Source: Blastomussa wellsi
Taxonomy: Eukaryota > Cnidaria > Anthozoa > Scleractinia > Plerogyridae
Length of the DNA: 64,000 nucleotides
Direction: 5' to 3'
Assembly: GCA_947652115.1 (NCBI GenBank)
Contig: OX393574.1
Coordinates: forward strand, 11,609,012-11,673,011
Below the pieces are notes generated by a model, which worked only from the letters and a program-made list of their open reading frames with translations, was not told where the DNA came from and did no database searches. Both the position numbers and the translations under genes were made by a program. This document shows positions 52,536-64,000 of this stretch, piece by piece. Position 1 is the stretch's first letter, and every line of letters starts with the position of its first letter.

Positions 52536-54788
52536 GTGGAAAGGCGATTGCAGTTTGATTTTCTATATGATGTTGACTTTTCTTTGAATTCGTGTAGTGT
52601 CAGTGATCCTCAGACGTAATATCCACCGGTGAGGATGCAACTTAGGCCTTTCTTTTATGCGAGCTTCCAGCCAACAAAAAGAAAAAAACGTAGGAACATA
52701 TGTATTAGAATCTCCCTTCCTTTTCCGAATTGCAAAAGATTATTTTTTAATTAAGTTAAAACTGTAAAAGGTTTTAAGGTTTAACAGTTACAGTACCTAC
52801 CTGATTAAGAGGTTAAGCAAAATTGGAAGCTGCAGTTGCTAATTATACGGTATTGACACCCTGTTTAGTAAAATAGCATACACCATTTCTACTGTGAAGT
52901 ACAAAAAATATAATATTCGTTTACATGCTACGTGATTAATCAAAGTTATTATATATTTTCTTTATCATGAAAGAAAAATATTTCTCCTCCATGGCAATAA
53001 AAAATTTAAAATAAAACGTTTTTTTTTTCTATTAGGCACAACAATGCACAGACTCTTTTGAAAAATTTTAAAATGTGGTATTGTTTACTCAGTCTTAGTC
53101 GGTTGTTTAAAATATATTCATTCTGGATTACGAAATATAAATAAATTGCATTTATGTATTATATAATTATTTGAATTCCTGCTCCATGCGAAAAAGCGTA
53201 CAGTAAATACTGCCTGACATTTAATGCCACATTTAAAGTTTTTATCATCAAAAAGTTCACTTTGTCTCTGATAAAATTCGGTCAGAAATTTATCAAAATA
53301 GTCGGCAGATTAGCATTTTGGAGAAATCATTTTCGGAATAAAAGCAGTGTAGCGGAGGCGTAATGTAGATTATCAAATATTTGTCATATCACATTTCGAA
53401 AATTATTTTGACATAAATGTGGAAACAAAATGTTTTTATGTGGAACGGTCTATCATGATATCATGATATGGTGCTACTTATTCAATCAATTTTACTTGGA
53501 AATTGTGGGAAAATATTAAATGAATTCCTACTGCTTGCAGACCCTTGCATGATTGTTTACCTTCGATCAAATATTTTGACGAATCCGAGAATATTAGCCA
53601 TAAAATTGATGTGGGTAAAAATGGGTTCTTGTAAAGAGATATTGTGCATTATTTACTGATGCGAAAATTATGACAACCTCGCTACAGCAATTGATCATTT
53701 GGTTCAAAATTTACACGTTTTTCTTGTTTACTGAAAGCTGCATGATGACGCGTAACAACAAAAATTTTCGCCTCGTTTTGTTTCTATTCGATTAAAAATT
53801 CTGTTCTGGAGAGGAAATTCCCTGAAAAAAAACGCCTTTCCCAATAATTTGTAAGTTAGGTTTTCAGTAATTCTGTATGAATAATTCTTTTTTTTTAATG
53901 AACGCAAACATAATTTCCGACTTTTGTTTGCAGCAATTGCACAGGACACCGCTGTATACCCTCGCCTCTCTGTCACAGGTATACGGCAACTTGGTTTAAA
54001 TCTTCTCTACACCCAAATTATTGTTGATAAGTTAATAGGTAGGATACGAGATATGGCACACGCTCCAAGATTATCGTAGTTTGGGAATATTTAAATGCCC
54101 ATGTTCACCCATTTGTTTTTGCGGCTGTATTTTATTGTTTAGACATTAAACAAACTTGTCACCAAAGCAATAGCGCGAGACAGCAAATAGGACATGCAGC
54201 ATTAAAACGACAGCAAGATTTTGAAACCGTTCTCTGGCTATCTACACTGAAAACTAAGTTTATTTAAGATCGAATTTTTAACATGTCGTTTCTTCTATCC
54301 ACATTAAAAGACAGCGATTAACGTGGAATATAGTACATTCATTATTTACTACTATTGGATACAGGTGATTCTGATAACGGGAGGGAATTTTTATTTCTAA
54401 ATAATTATGGAGACATCAACATTCACCACCGAGCCTTTGGCCTGTTGATATGCCCAGGGAGAAAGTCACTTTGACATTTGTGTTTGTTGATAATATATTG
54501 GAAAGTTGGAAAGGGGGGATATTAATCTAGTGAACAAATAGCCTCGATTTCATGTTTACCTCAGACATATTCTGGTAATTCATATCCCTATTCAGGGTTA
54601 TAAATTATATTATCCAAATGTTCACGTAACATTAGGGATATTCCAGTTCGATCAAGTCATTGATTAAGTCAACTTTAACCGGCCTGTTAAATTTATGACG
54701 GACACATTAAAAATGATTTATTCTAGTCTGGCTTCTGCTGCTCTAATTATTCATTTCATGAGAATGCATCTTTCATTACAGTTTGGAA
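52536..54788. other. Intergenic, nothing recognised
   Basis: AT-rich, with low-complexity runs. Frames at 53468-53659 and 53728-53976 have no supporting features. Confidence 0.5.
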
Positions 54789-55715
54789 CTAGCTTGAGAA
54801 GCAAAAGCACTTTCTGATTGTTTCCTTCACCGCTTTTCTTACTCCTCTAATCTTCCAGCAGTAAAGAACAGGATTAAGAGATGAGTTAAACGTTAGAAGA
54901 GACACTGTTAGTTCCCAAACTAGGGCAAGAGATGGTGGGTAAAGATCAGTTACACCGACTACAATTGTTGATATACCAAATGGAAGATAACAAACTACTA
55001 AAGTCATTTGCACCCACAGTGCGCTGGACACCGTCTTCTCGAATCGTGCTATGTTCAATGGAGTTCTCTCTTCGCGTGGATGTTCTTGGTGTACATTGTC
55101 CTCTATTCGGAATTGGTGATGGTGGAGCGTAAGAAAGATTCTTGTGTAGCAGAAGGTTGAGGTTACTATACAAACAAACAGACCTATGCAGATGATACCT
55201 ATAGTAATAAAATAGTTGTAGAGATATGTCAGTGCAGTCGCCATGCTAGAGAGCCAAAACAGAATTATAGAGACCCATACCCGCCTTTTTGTCACTACCT
55301 GTTTGTATCTTAGACCTAACATGAGAGCAAGAAATCTGTCCACACTTATTGCAGTCAATGTTAACAATGAAACTCCACAAAAAATTACAGCTGCCACTTT
55401 AGAAATAGAGTCAAGATGGGGGTAGCAATATTTGGAGTCTTCTGTAAGCATTATAAATGTAATGTGGAAAGGCTGTAGAATAAGGCCCACGCAAAGATCG
55501 GCGCTTGCAAGGCAACGAAACAGAAGCCTCGAAGACACATGAAGAGACGTCACTTTTGGCAGAGCAATAATGATCGTCACATTCCCCATAAATGCAGTGA
55601 TGGATATGAGGATGTTTAAAGTTGAAAGAAACGCGTTTAGATGTATTCTGTAAAGCCCCGAGCAATAGTATGTGTTAACAGACGTGTAGTCTCCATCTTC
55701 ACCAAAATCCGCCAT
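54789..55715 (-). CDS. Intronless rhodopsin-like GPCR, diverged family member
   Basis: A 308-residue receptor counted from the ATG at 55715 (MADFGEDGDY). The frame stays open eight codons further, to a GTG at 55739, but family length and start favour the ATG. TM1 has GNVTII, TM2 has CLASADLCVGL, TM3 ends in SVDRFLALMLGLRYKQ, TM5 ends in CYTRIFLTL, TM6 has CYLPFGIS and TM7 has NSSLNPVLYCW. The TM4-TM5 loop is short and has no cysteine. The tail ends KCFCFSS, again cysteine-rich. It is about equally distant from the B-unit receptors and from the 43921 gene. It stands alone between a dead receptor and a frameshifted one, all on the same strand. Confidence 0.92.
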   Translation of the reverse strand: MADFGEDGDYTSVNTYYCSGLYRIHLNAFLSTLNILISITAFMGNVTIIIALPKVTSLHVSSRLLFRCLASADLCVGLILQPFHITFIMLTEDSKYCYPHLDSISKVAAVIFCGVSLLTLTAISVDRFLALMLGLRYKQVVTKRRVWVSIILFWLSSMATALTYLYNYFITIGIICIGLFVCIVTSTFCYTRIFLTLHHHQFRIEDNVHQEHPREERTPLNIARFEKTVSSALWVQMTLVVCYLPFGISTIVVGVTDLYPPSLALVWELTVSLLTFNSSLNPVLYCWKIRGVRKAVKETIRKCFCFSS

Positions 55716-55739
55716 TTTCAGAGTCCTTCGAGAAGGCAC

Positions 55740-56456
55740 GTTCCTTTTATTGGCTGAAAGTGCAGGACACCTTTTCTCTTGTTTAACACCAGCGCTCTAA
55801 AACGTTTCGGCTTTTACCTGGGCTTGCAGTTACCTACGAAATAAAATTACCATACGAATAAAATTGCAATGCGAGTGCAGATAAAATTAAAATGAATCGA
55901 ATGACAATGAAGGCACTAATTGATATTCCATTCATTGTCAGTGTTTATCCTTATCAAATGTCAAACATTCCAATATTGGAAATATTACTGTCACTAAAAA
56001 ATATAAATTGGTAGTTGCACGAGGCAAACTGTCTATATCAATTTAAACCCAAAATCAAATTACAACCTACTAACTAATATTTTAGTCATTGCCAGTATTT
56101 CTTCTTATCAATATCCGAAATTTTCCGAAATGTTATGGCTAGCTACAGCAGGCAAATTGTACAAAAATCATTAAAAGATAGTTAGCCAAAACAAAACAGA
56201 TGTAAATATTTTTGTCGGTACCAAAATGAAATATTAATACAGTTGGTCCAACTGATTATTAGTTACAAATTTATTTAATGCTGCATGAAAAATGAACGCT
56301 TTGAATCAAATTATGTATTTTTATTTCTAGTTCATGCCAAAAAGGCCTGGTGTAACCATTGATAATGCCTAAAATTTAATCTCACATTTGGAGTGTTTTT
56401 TCTTTTCTCTAAACAGCACTGACAGCGGACATTAAAGTTTTTCAACAGCGGTATAC
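55740..56456. other. Intergenic, nothing recognised
   Basis: AT-rich upstream DNA of the receptor. A leader exon is possible but cannot be placed. Confidence 0.4.
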
Positions 56457-56460
56457 TTAA

Positions 56461-56649
56461 AGGAGCTCGGTCAATTAAAATCCTTCTCAATCTTTCTCGT
56501 TCAAAACCATTCTTAATTCTTCTTAGTTTATTGGTGCATCGTTGGTGTTGTTCTACCTTAGAAAACTACTATTTCAAGGTTTCCTTTAGTGACTTGAAGG
56601 CAATTTTATACATTACCAAAGTTGACTTATTCATGGCGACTGTGCCCCT
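56461..56649. mobile_element. TTAA-flanked piggyBac-like MITE, independent insertion
   Basis: TTAA lies at 56457-56460 and 56650-56653, with ends AGGAGCTCGGTCA and, inverted, AGGGGCACAGTCGC. The interior matches the B-unit MITE in reverse orientation with deletions (189 against 235 bp). The flanks are unrelated to the array, so this is a separate insertion and confirms the element borders. Confidence 0.8.
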
Positions 56650-56653
56650 TTAA

Positions 56654-57263
56654 CGAAAATGCAAGTCATTAAAACAAAAAGCAGCAAAGTCCAATTCGGC
56701 ATCAAACTGCACGTTCATGCTTCTTTTGTTAAAAGTGAATTAAGAAAGATAAATTAGTTCATTAAATATGTTTACTTAGGATTATTAAAAAAAATAATTT
56801 AGTTTTATCTCATTGAGCAGCTTGATATACTGGTCCATGCGACAAAGCATGCGCATTATATCGGATCCTGACTAATGTCTTCTTAGTGTTTCTCCCCAAA
56901 ACACCGGTTGCCGGAAATGAATTTCTCATTTGTCACGAGCTTGAAAAGAAATTTAGCCGAAACTTTAACTAAAAATACAAATGCAATTAAATAATCTATA
57001 AGTCCTGAGTTGAGTATTGAAAATGAAAGACAAAAATGAAAAAGCAGGCCGGCAAACACGATTTACGATCACCTTTTCGAAATTATTTAGAGAAAGAAAA
57101 AAAATATACTTTTTGCGGAATGGTTCATTCTGGAAAATAATTCAGGGGTGGAAAATGCACTTGAACATTTCGCATGAAGACGTTGGCCAGTTCCAACGCT
57201 TGATTTTATTACCAACAATAAGTCGAATTTCTAGCTAAAAAAATGTGGCGACTTTTGTTATTT
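56654..57263. other. Intergenic, nothing recognised
   Basis: AT-rich. A 73-codon frame at 57017-57238 has no supporting features. Confidence 0.4.
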
Positions 57264-57464
57264 AAGGCTGGTTTTCACTAGCGCATAAGCATAAGAAGAA
57301 CGACATAAGCACGCGCATAAGAAGAACAAACACACTTGCTTTTCTCGTGTTGTTTTCACTCGGAATCGCCGCGACATAATTAAGGCGACATAAGCATAAG
57401 TGTAAGAATTGACTTTTGCTTATGATTTTGTCACTGTGCTTCTGCGCTAGTGAAAACCAGCCTT
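57264..57464. mobile_element. MITE with AAGGCTGGTTTTCACTAGCG ends
   Basis: AAGGCTGGTTTTCACTAGCG at the left is repeated inverted at the right end over 22 bases. The interior has repeated GCATAAG and GACATAAGC motifs, also in inverted order. It is 201 bp and non-coding. Confidence 0.8.
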
Positions 57465-58149
57465 CAGTCAGTTATCGTTTCATTAATAACCCAAAAGGTC
57501 TTGATAACAGATAATTGATGCAGTCAATTAATTTCACAGATTACAAAAAGCAATTACTTTACTCACCTTTCTGTTCAGTACTCAAAGTTTGGTTTAGTTT
57601 TCGTTGTAAGATCACCAAAAACGACTTGGTGTGTCGAGTTCAACACCCGTATTAAAATACGGCATCAACAACGTTTTCAATCTCCCAAAGACGTGCAAAA
57701 ATGTAATCAATATAACAATGAACGTTATGGGCGCTCCTAATGCAAATTAAAATTGATCAGCTGCGTTAAAACTGAGAGACCTCACGCTCTCGGATCTCTG
57801 GAGAAGAAAACACAGACTGTACTGACACACACGTCATTCCTTGAATTTTGCACTCGAACGGCTAATTACATTTCACTTCTTCTCTCCTTCGCGAAAAAGA
57901 CAGCAAATAACAGAATACGATCACTTATTTAATGATTAATACATTTTTTTGTAATAAGCAAAATCAAGTAAGGTCAAGATAAGCATTAATAGCCGAAATC
58001 AAAGGCTAATATTGCTTTCCGACATTCTAGAAATTATTTTAATGTACACATCATTTAAAAACACTCTTTAAAAAAGAGGGCTGATTTTTTGCATACACAA
58101 CAGCTTTAAAGTTATATACTTAACTGGTGTGTTTTTGGAGTCAGTATAA
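57465..58149. other. Intergenic, nothing recognised
   Basis: AT-rich 3' flank of the frameshifted receptor. No feature is recognised. Confidence 0.4.
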
Positions 58150-59075
58150 CTAACTTGATAAGAAGAGAAACCTTTTCATTGTCTTCTTCACTGCTCGTCT
58201 AATTTCTCTGATCCTCCAGCAGAAAAGAATCGGGTTAAGAGATGAATTAAACAAAACTAGGGTTACTGCTAAATCCATAAAAAGGGCCAAAGATTGTGAA
58301 AAATTTTCAGTGACACCAACTACAAGTATCGCAGTCTCAAACGGAAGATAACAAAATAGTAAAGTCAGCTGCACGAGTAATGCTGTGGACACTGTCTTTT
58401 TGTATCGTGCCATATTCAGTGAAGCTGCTGCTTCGTTCGATTGTTGAACCATGTGTTGTACTTGAAATCGATGTTGACGAAGCGTGAGATAGATTTTCGT
58501 GTAGCAGGCGGTTGAGGTTGCTATACACGACAACTGAACAGCACTATGCCGATCACAAACTTAGCAATAAATTCGTTGAATAATAACAGCATAGCACTCC
58601 CACAGCTTGAAAGCCAAAGCAGAATTAAAAAGATTCGGACTCGCCTCACAGTAACCATTTGTTTGTATCTGAGTCCCAACACCAGAGCCAAAAGCCTGTC
58701 TACACCTACGGCTGTCAAAGTGAACAAAGAAACACCACAAAAAATTGTAGCTGTAATACGAGAAATTGTTTTCAGATAGTAACACAGTTTGGGATTTTCT
58801 GAATATGTCAAATACGTAATGTAAAGTGGCTGTTGAACAAGGCCAACGATTAGATCGGTGCTCGCGAGGCAAAGAAACAGCAGCTTCGATGAGGAGTGAA
58901 GGGAAGTCCCTTTTGCGAGAGCAGCGATGATCAGAGCATTTCCAAGAATTGCAGTGATGGCTATGGGAATATTAAAGATTGAAAGAAATCTGTTAAGATG
59001 CATCCCGTTATACTCCACTGGGCAAAAGAACTCTCGAGTAGACGTGGAATTTCCATCTTCAGTAAACTCGAACAT
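58150..59075 (-). pseudogene. Frameshifted rhodopsin-like GPCR
   Basis: Two overlapping frames together make one receptor. The first (59075 down to 58521, from ATG, MFEFTEDGN) covers TM1 to early TM5 with GNALII, LASTDLIVGL and GVDRLLALVLGLRYKQ. The second (about 58530 to 58150) continues with IATSTACYTKIYLTL, CYLPFE, NSSLNPILFCW and a tail ending FLFLSS. The join lies near 58521-58540, in the middle of TM5, where the first frame hits a TAG. No other stop or break is visible and the rest is well kept, so it is either a very young pseudogene or a one-place assembly error. NPxxY is NPILF: the tyrosine is phenylalanine. Confidence 0.85.
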
Positions 59076-59690
59076 TTTCTTCTTGAGTTAGTAAGTGATG
59101 CACGTTTCATCAATTGAACGTTTTAACAACTCAGGATCAATTAGTAACTGTCAAGCAAAGACAATATTAATATTAATGATGTAATGTTGTTGATCCACTA
59201 ATTTTAAAGGAGTTTTTTAACTTTTGCTTGAGTATGCAGTTCCCTATTACAAAAATGCCCTGCGATAAAATTACAATTTAAAGTGCGTATAACTGACAGA
59301 CCTGAAAACAAACTGCTAACATCCCATCCATTGCATTTTTTTTTCAACACGGTGAAAAATTGAAATAGCTAATAATCGAATATGAATATTAACAGCTTTA
59401 CATGATCGTTTTAGCGATAAAAAAATGGATGCTATTTGGACGAATGACTTTTTTCAATATATATTTACTCAAAGCTTAAAAAATTATAACTTAGATCTAA
59501 TAACATTGTTGTAGCTGGAACAAATATTCTATTTTGAGAGTAAATTGATGTAAATTGAAAGATTTACATCAGCTGTATATTCGAAAAGTCAAAATACAAG
59601 AAAGCAAGTTGGCATCAAACAATTTTTTGGAGAAATCATCAATATTAGCATTATTATTTTACGCAGGCAAACGATTTCATTTGATACATG
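59076..59690. other. Intergenic, nothing recognised
   Basis: AT-rich sequence upstream of the frameshifted receptor. No feature is recognised. Confidence 0.4.
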
Positions 59691-59694
59691 TTTA

Positions 59695-61500
59695 GTAGGG
59701 TTAGCGTGTTGGAAGTAGGGTAACGTGCAAGAGGTGAGGTTAAGGTGCAGGATGTAGGGGCATTGTCACGCCATTTTGGTAACACTTCAAACAGCTTTAA
59801 CTTGTCTTCGCTCAAAGGAAAACCAAACATAATGGTTTAGTTTTGTACCCTAAGAATATATTACTGCATTGAAACCATTTACTGATTTCTGTTGTTACGG
59901 ATAGCGAGGATGGAAGTGGATCGAATACTAAAAAGAATGACATTTTTTTCAAATCCTCAAGCCAACTATTATGGTTTGCTTTCCATGCTAACGTTTTGTT
60001 TGATATCTTCTTCGCAATTCTTTAGGAGCATTTTTGTTTGAGTTTAGCGCAGAATTGACCTGAACACTCCAAATTACCGTGACAATTCCCGTTTAAGTGT
60101 AAGAGGTTGTTCAGGGTATAGGAAGTAGAGTTAGTGTACAGGAAGCAGGGATAAGTTTTATTGAGTAGATTTAGCGTCAAAGAAGCAGGGTTAAAGTGTA
60201 GGAGGTCGGGTAGGGTGTAGGAAGTACGGTACGCTGTACGGGGAAGCTTTAAGGTATAAAAGGTTTGGTTAATTATGGTGTGGGAAGCAAGGCTAAGTTG
60301 TTGGAGGCAGGGTAAGATGTAGGAAGCACGGTTAAGGGGGAACTAAAATTCTACCAAAAAAATCGAAATTTTGTTTTATTATCTTAGTAAGCTATTTGTC
60401 TTCTTTTTAAAAATGTAAAAATTATTTCTTTTGATCAATTCTTGTATTAGTTATCTTTTCTCAAGTAAGCCATGGCATTCCTTACAGGTGGCGGATTTAA
60501 TCAGCAGGTGTCAGCCTGTCAGGTTACAATACAGTTCTATGGTACAAAAGTATTTTTTCATAATCTTTGGTCTTCAAGCTTTCTAAAAATGCATACTTTA
60601 ACATGGCTTGGAAATAAATCTTAGCCACGAAAAAAAGTTAGAAAAAATGTTATGGTTTTAGGTTTAAGTTCCACCTTAATGTGTAAGAGTAGGGCTCAGG
60701 TGTAGTATTCCGGGATAAAGTGTAGGAGGTATAGTTTTAAGGTGTAAGAGGTAGGGATAAGGTTTAGAAGGTAGGGTTATATAGGGTGTTGGTGGTTATA
60801 TTAAGGTGCAGAGAGTTGGGTCAATATTTACGAGGGTTAGAGTACAGGAAGTAGAGTTGAGGTGTGGGAGGTAGGGTTAAGATGTAGGAAGAAGGATTAC
60901 GGTTAATGGGCAGTAGGTAGGTACGGTATAGGAGGTTTGGTTAATGTGTAGGAGATATAATTAATGCTGTAAGAGGTACGATTAGGGTGCAGGAAATAGG
61001 GCTAGGATGTCGGACGAAGGGTAACGTGTGAGAGGTGGGTGGGTTAAGGTGTAGGAAACAGAGCGGTGTGTAGGAGGTAGGGTTTAAGTGTAGCAAGAAC
61101 GGTTAAGCGGTGTACGATATACAGCTGATGTACGGTTAAAGTGTGGGAGGTAAGGTTAGGATGTTGGAAGGAGGGTTAATTAAGGTTTTTTATAGGAAGT
61201 GTAGGAAGCAGGATTAAGGTGTAGGAGGTAGGGTTAGGATGTAGCAAGCATGTTTAAGGTGTAGGGGGGAGGGTTAATCTGTAGAGGTGTTCTCCTGCGT
61301 TTATAAACTATTCTTATAATCAACGATTCTGTACAGCTATGGGCGAATATAGATTAAAGCATAATAGCATACCATATGGAAGCAAAGCTTAGCTGTGGGA
61401 AGCACGGTAAGGTGAAAGAAGCATAGTTAAGGTGTAGGATGTACATGCAGGGTTAAGGTGTTGGAGTACGACAGTGTGCGTAGGAGTTATTGTTAGAAAG
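59695..61500 (+). repeat. Degenerate minisatellite, about 20 bp unit
   Basis: Imperfect units of the type GTGTAGGAGGTAGGGTTAAG recur in blocks at about 59695-59760, 60095-60345, 60660-61290 and 61375-61460, separated by AT-rich DNA. The unit contains GGGTTA but does not make a regular telomere-like array. The spaced blocks suggest an old array broken by insertions and decay. Confidence 0.75.
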
Positions 61501-62265
61501 CGGTAAGTATCCATGGTTGTGAACCAGCCATGTGAAACCCCCCCGCGACCCCTCATTAGGGGATACCGGGGGCATTCACTTTTATTGTCAGTGAAAAGCA
61601 GAGAAAGCCCCGCCTTGCGGGGAAGAAATTCAGAGTGAACTCCCCGCCCTCTAAACATCAAACACAAGTCATTTTTTTTCAGACCACTGAAGTCAAGGTT
61701 ACTTATTTTTTCCCCTTCCTCTTCGTTTTCTTCTTTTTCTTGCGGTCTTTGAAAAACAGAATAATAAATAACTTATATTAATACTGTACCCAAGGCAGAT
61801 CACTGTTTAGGCAAACATACATTCTCCGTCAGTTTTGTAGCCTCCATGTTTCGTGTGAACATGCAACTTGAACACCCCCCACCAGCCTTCTAAAAGAGGT
61901 TGCGAACCACGAGTGACATCCTCGCCAAACCCCTGATCAGCCCCGCATTGTATAGCGAAGCCATAAAAAAGGAGCATTTCCCGACTACCGGGGGGCCAAA
62001 ATCGAGTGAAAACGAGGGGAAAACCCCCGGTTCACCCCGGGCATTCTCCAACTGGGGTTGGGGGGAGGGAGGGAAGAGGGTTATTACGTTGACACGATAC
62101 AACAGTTATTAATCAAAACAAAATTTGATAGTTAATCTAAAAACAAATACTCCATTCAGACTTACATAATAGCCACAAGACCCAAAAGTCGGCGATGATC
62201 GCTACGGGGTAGGGGTGGGGGCATTAGCAATATCCCACAATGCCTATCGTGCTGGCTCCGCTCGA
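61501..62265. other. Intergenic, GC-richer patches, nothing recognised
   Basis: Contains CCCCGCGACCCC and CCGGGGGG patches. The 61389-62112 frames overlap on both strands and show no family features. Confidence 0.4.
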
Positions 62266-62311
62266 GATCGGGAGAAGATGGACGTTTTTGCTGTTAATTT
62301 GTAATTTTTTG
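62266..62311 (+). promoter_or_regulatory. Candidate transcription start and first exon of a rightward gene
   Basis: GAGAAGATGGACG resembles a YY1-type start-site motif. It is preceded by CCCACAATGCC and followed 35 bases later by a strong splice donor, TTTTTTG|GTAAGTAAA, near 62310. The ATG opens only eight codons, so this would be a mostly non-coding first exon. A second YY1-like stretch on the opposite strand (CGCCGCCATATTGG) lies at 62453. The evidence is motif-level only. Confidence 0.25.
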
Positions 62312-63109
62312 GTAAGTAAAGCAGCGCTTTCTAATTTAGTTTACAAAGCTGAAATGCCCTATTAAGCTGATATTTATTTATTTTCAACTTTTTCTTAATC
62401 CCAGTCCAGGTAAAGTTTGAATGAAGACGAATGGAATGTTATGAAATTTTGACGCCGCCATATTGGATATGAAGGTGGGTTGTCGTCTCCGAGAAATTTC
62501 TTTAACATGTCTGGATATATTGTATAAAGCAGCTAGTGATTGTGTAGTAATTGTTTGAAAAACCTGTTGAACCAGTGGGCTATTAATAATTATAAATAAA
62601 TTTGTTCTTATGGCAGTGAATTTAAAATCTAAATGTCAGCTTAGCCCGGCGTGCAATCGATGAATTTCGACAATCGATAAGATCGATTAAAGCATTTTTT
62701 TTGAAAATTTAGTGTTGTCAATATTAAATAATCCTATCTCAGAATTAAACTTTCCTGTCAAATCATTAAACTCAAATAATTCGTACTTATCATTTATCTT
62801 TGTCGCTGTATCATATTAAAATAATATTAAAATAAGTTTGTGATCTCACATTTTGTTTACAAGGGCATCAACTACCATAATTACTTACGAATGACAGTAC
62901 ATTATTAATTTATAAATTAGATTAATGAAGTTTATCATAGGGAAGATATTTGTTTACAAACATTTTTTTTGTTATTGAAATTGCCAACAAGTTAAACAAA
63001 AGAGCTCTTTGTTTCACCAGCCAATAGTTTTCTGGTTGGCACATTAATAACAATGTGTGACGTCACTGATATCTTCCCTATTGATCATAAGTAGCTGTAC
63101 AATTAACTA

Positions 63110-63255
63110 AGGGTGCATTCCTAAGGGGTCCTTTGGGATGATCAGGATCAGTGATCCAAGATCACTTGGATCATTGCGCTCATTGCTCTTGGCCATGTCA
63201 AGCTTTTGTAGCTACATTCCAGAGTTGATCTGGTGACCCCTTTGATAGGCGTGTG
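63110..63255. repeat. Palindrome-rich interspersed repeat
   Basis: TGATCCAAG/CTTGGATCA is a perfect 9 bp inverted repeat, with further GATCA and GATCC words around it. AAGGGGTCCTTTG near the left and GGTGACCCCTTTG near the right may be the element's ends. Confidence 0.4.
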
Positions 63256-63530
63256 CATTGCTATGCCAACTAATTGAAAGATGCTAGACCTAAGACATAG
63301 GTCACCTATCCTATTTCACTTCAGATCCGGGCATTGATATTTACCTAATCCACTTACTCAGCATATGCAAAAGCAGCATCGGGTAGCATTTTTTTAACAT
63401 GCAGTTGACAGAGTACACCACGGAGAAGTCAGCTACTTTTTTGACAAAATAAAGTAAATTAAGTTTTGTTTCAAATGTAGTGGGATACTCTACGGAAAGC
63501 AGCTGCCTACTTCAACTTTTATTGAAATAC

Positions 63531-63875
63531 TGAGCTCATAATTATGGTTTCATTCCTGGGTTACCTGAATGGCAAAGTACAGACAGAGACAAAACTTAAT
63601 TATTCGGAAATCAGAAATATGTCTTTCTGTACAAAAATTGAAGACTTCTTTCTCTACAAATTGTTTGACTTGATTTGATTTAAGCCTCAATTTTCTGTGC
63701 CTGGTTTAAATCAAACTTTATACACACTGTACATGTATGACCACATTAATAAAGACAATGGGAAACTGAATTTTGTTACCTCTTATCGAGAATAGTGATC
63801 AAGGAATGCTGAGTTCATAATTATGGTTTTATTCCTGGGCTACCTGAATGGTGAAGTACAGGCACACAAAACTTA
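63531..63875 (+). repeat. Direct repeat pair, 279 bp apart
   Basis: 63531-63597 and 63810-63874 share TGAG(C/T)TCATAATTATGG, CATTCCTGGG or TATTCCTGGG, and ACCTGAATGG. This is a decayed local duplication. No gene is supported from 62312 to the end of the window. Confidence 0.6.
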
Positions 63876-64000
63876 CGCAAAGAAACCAGAACGGTGGACA
63901 GTTTGTATGTCTCTTTAGGTGTGAAAGCTGGTGTTCTTACATGTACATGTAAAACTCCTTGAAATGAAAACTTTGCCTACATTCCCCCTGTTTCTCTCAG

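Noticed and set aside
59695..61500. Interstitial telomere array
   Set aside because: GGGTTA words occur but not in a 6 bp period; the unit is about 20 bp and irregular.

Overview
The window looks like nuclear DNA of a cnidarian, most likely a stony coral. It is AT-rich (judged by eye) and full of short inverted-repeat elements and tRNA-derived SINEs of the kind seen in anthozoan genomes. It holds one gypsy-type LTR retrotransposon and a cluster of intronless rhodopsin-like (class A) GPCR genes. I see no bacterial features. The species assignment is inference.

Layout. (1) 1-6.6 kb: one plus-strand GPCR gene (1301-2218), then a field of MITEs, fold-back elements, two inverted tRNA-like SINE heads and a minus-strand GPCR C-terminal remnant (about 5.2-5.4 kb). 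(2) 6.6-10.86 kb: segment A, with two tandem-repeat arrays and a GPCR pseudogene at its right end. (3) 10.86-24.06 kb: three head-to-tail copies (B1-B3) of a 3.9-4.7 kb unit, each with one intact 306-residue GPCR on the minus strand, a tRNA-derived SINE and usually a TTAA-flanked MITE. (4) 24.06-30.06 kb: an AT-rich MITE, a recombination junction, a second GPCR pseudogene, a fourth unit (B4), and a fifth unit (B5) that has lost its receptor gene. (5) 30.06-43.24 kb: a second copy of segment A (A') with its pseudogene, two more receptor units (B6, B7) and the second copy of the AT-rich MITE. (6) 43.3-46.4 kb: a more diverged GPCR (43921-44844) beside a duplicated scrap of its own C-terminus. 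(7) 46369-50868: a complete 4.5 kb gypsy-type element on the minus strand, with identical-looking 163 bp LTRs and a 5 bp target duplication. (8) 51.9-59.1 kb: a GPCR pseudogene, an intact diverged GPCR, two MITEs and a frameshifted GPCR. (9) 59.7-61.5 kb: a degenerate minisatellite, then repeats and a weak candidate first exon to the end.

Nine intact receptor reading frames, one frameshifted one and at least five receptor fragments all belong to one family. They share a short N-terminus, GN in TM1, LAxxD in TM2, DRL or DRF instead of DRY, CYLP instead of CWxP, a very short second extracellular loop without cysteine, and NPxxY. The B-unit copies are nearly identical and carry readable scars of unequal crossing-over, deletion and gene conversion. 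The main result is therefore a young, actively rearranging tandem array of orphan, possibly chemosensory or peptide-sensing, receptors. Ligand and function are unknown. I found no clearly new molecular system; the most informative novelty is the breakpoint-level history of the array.
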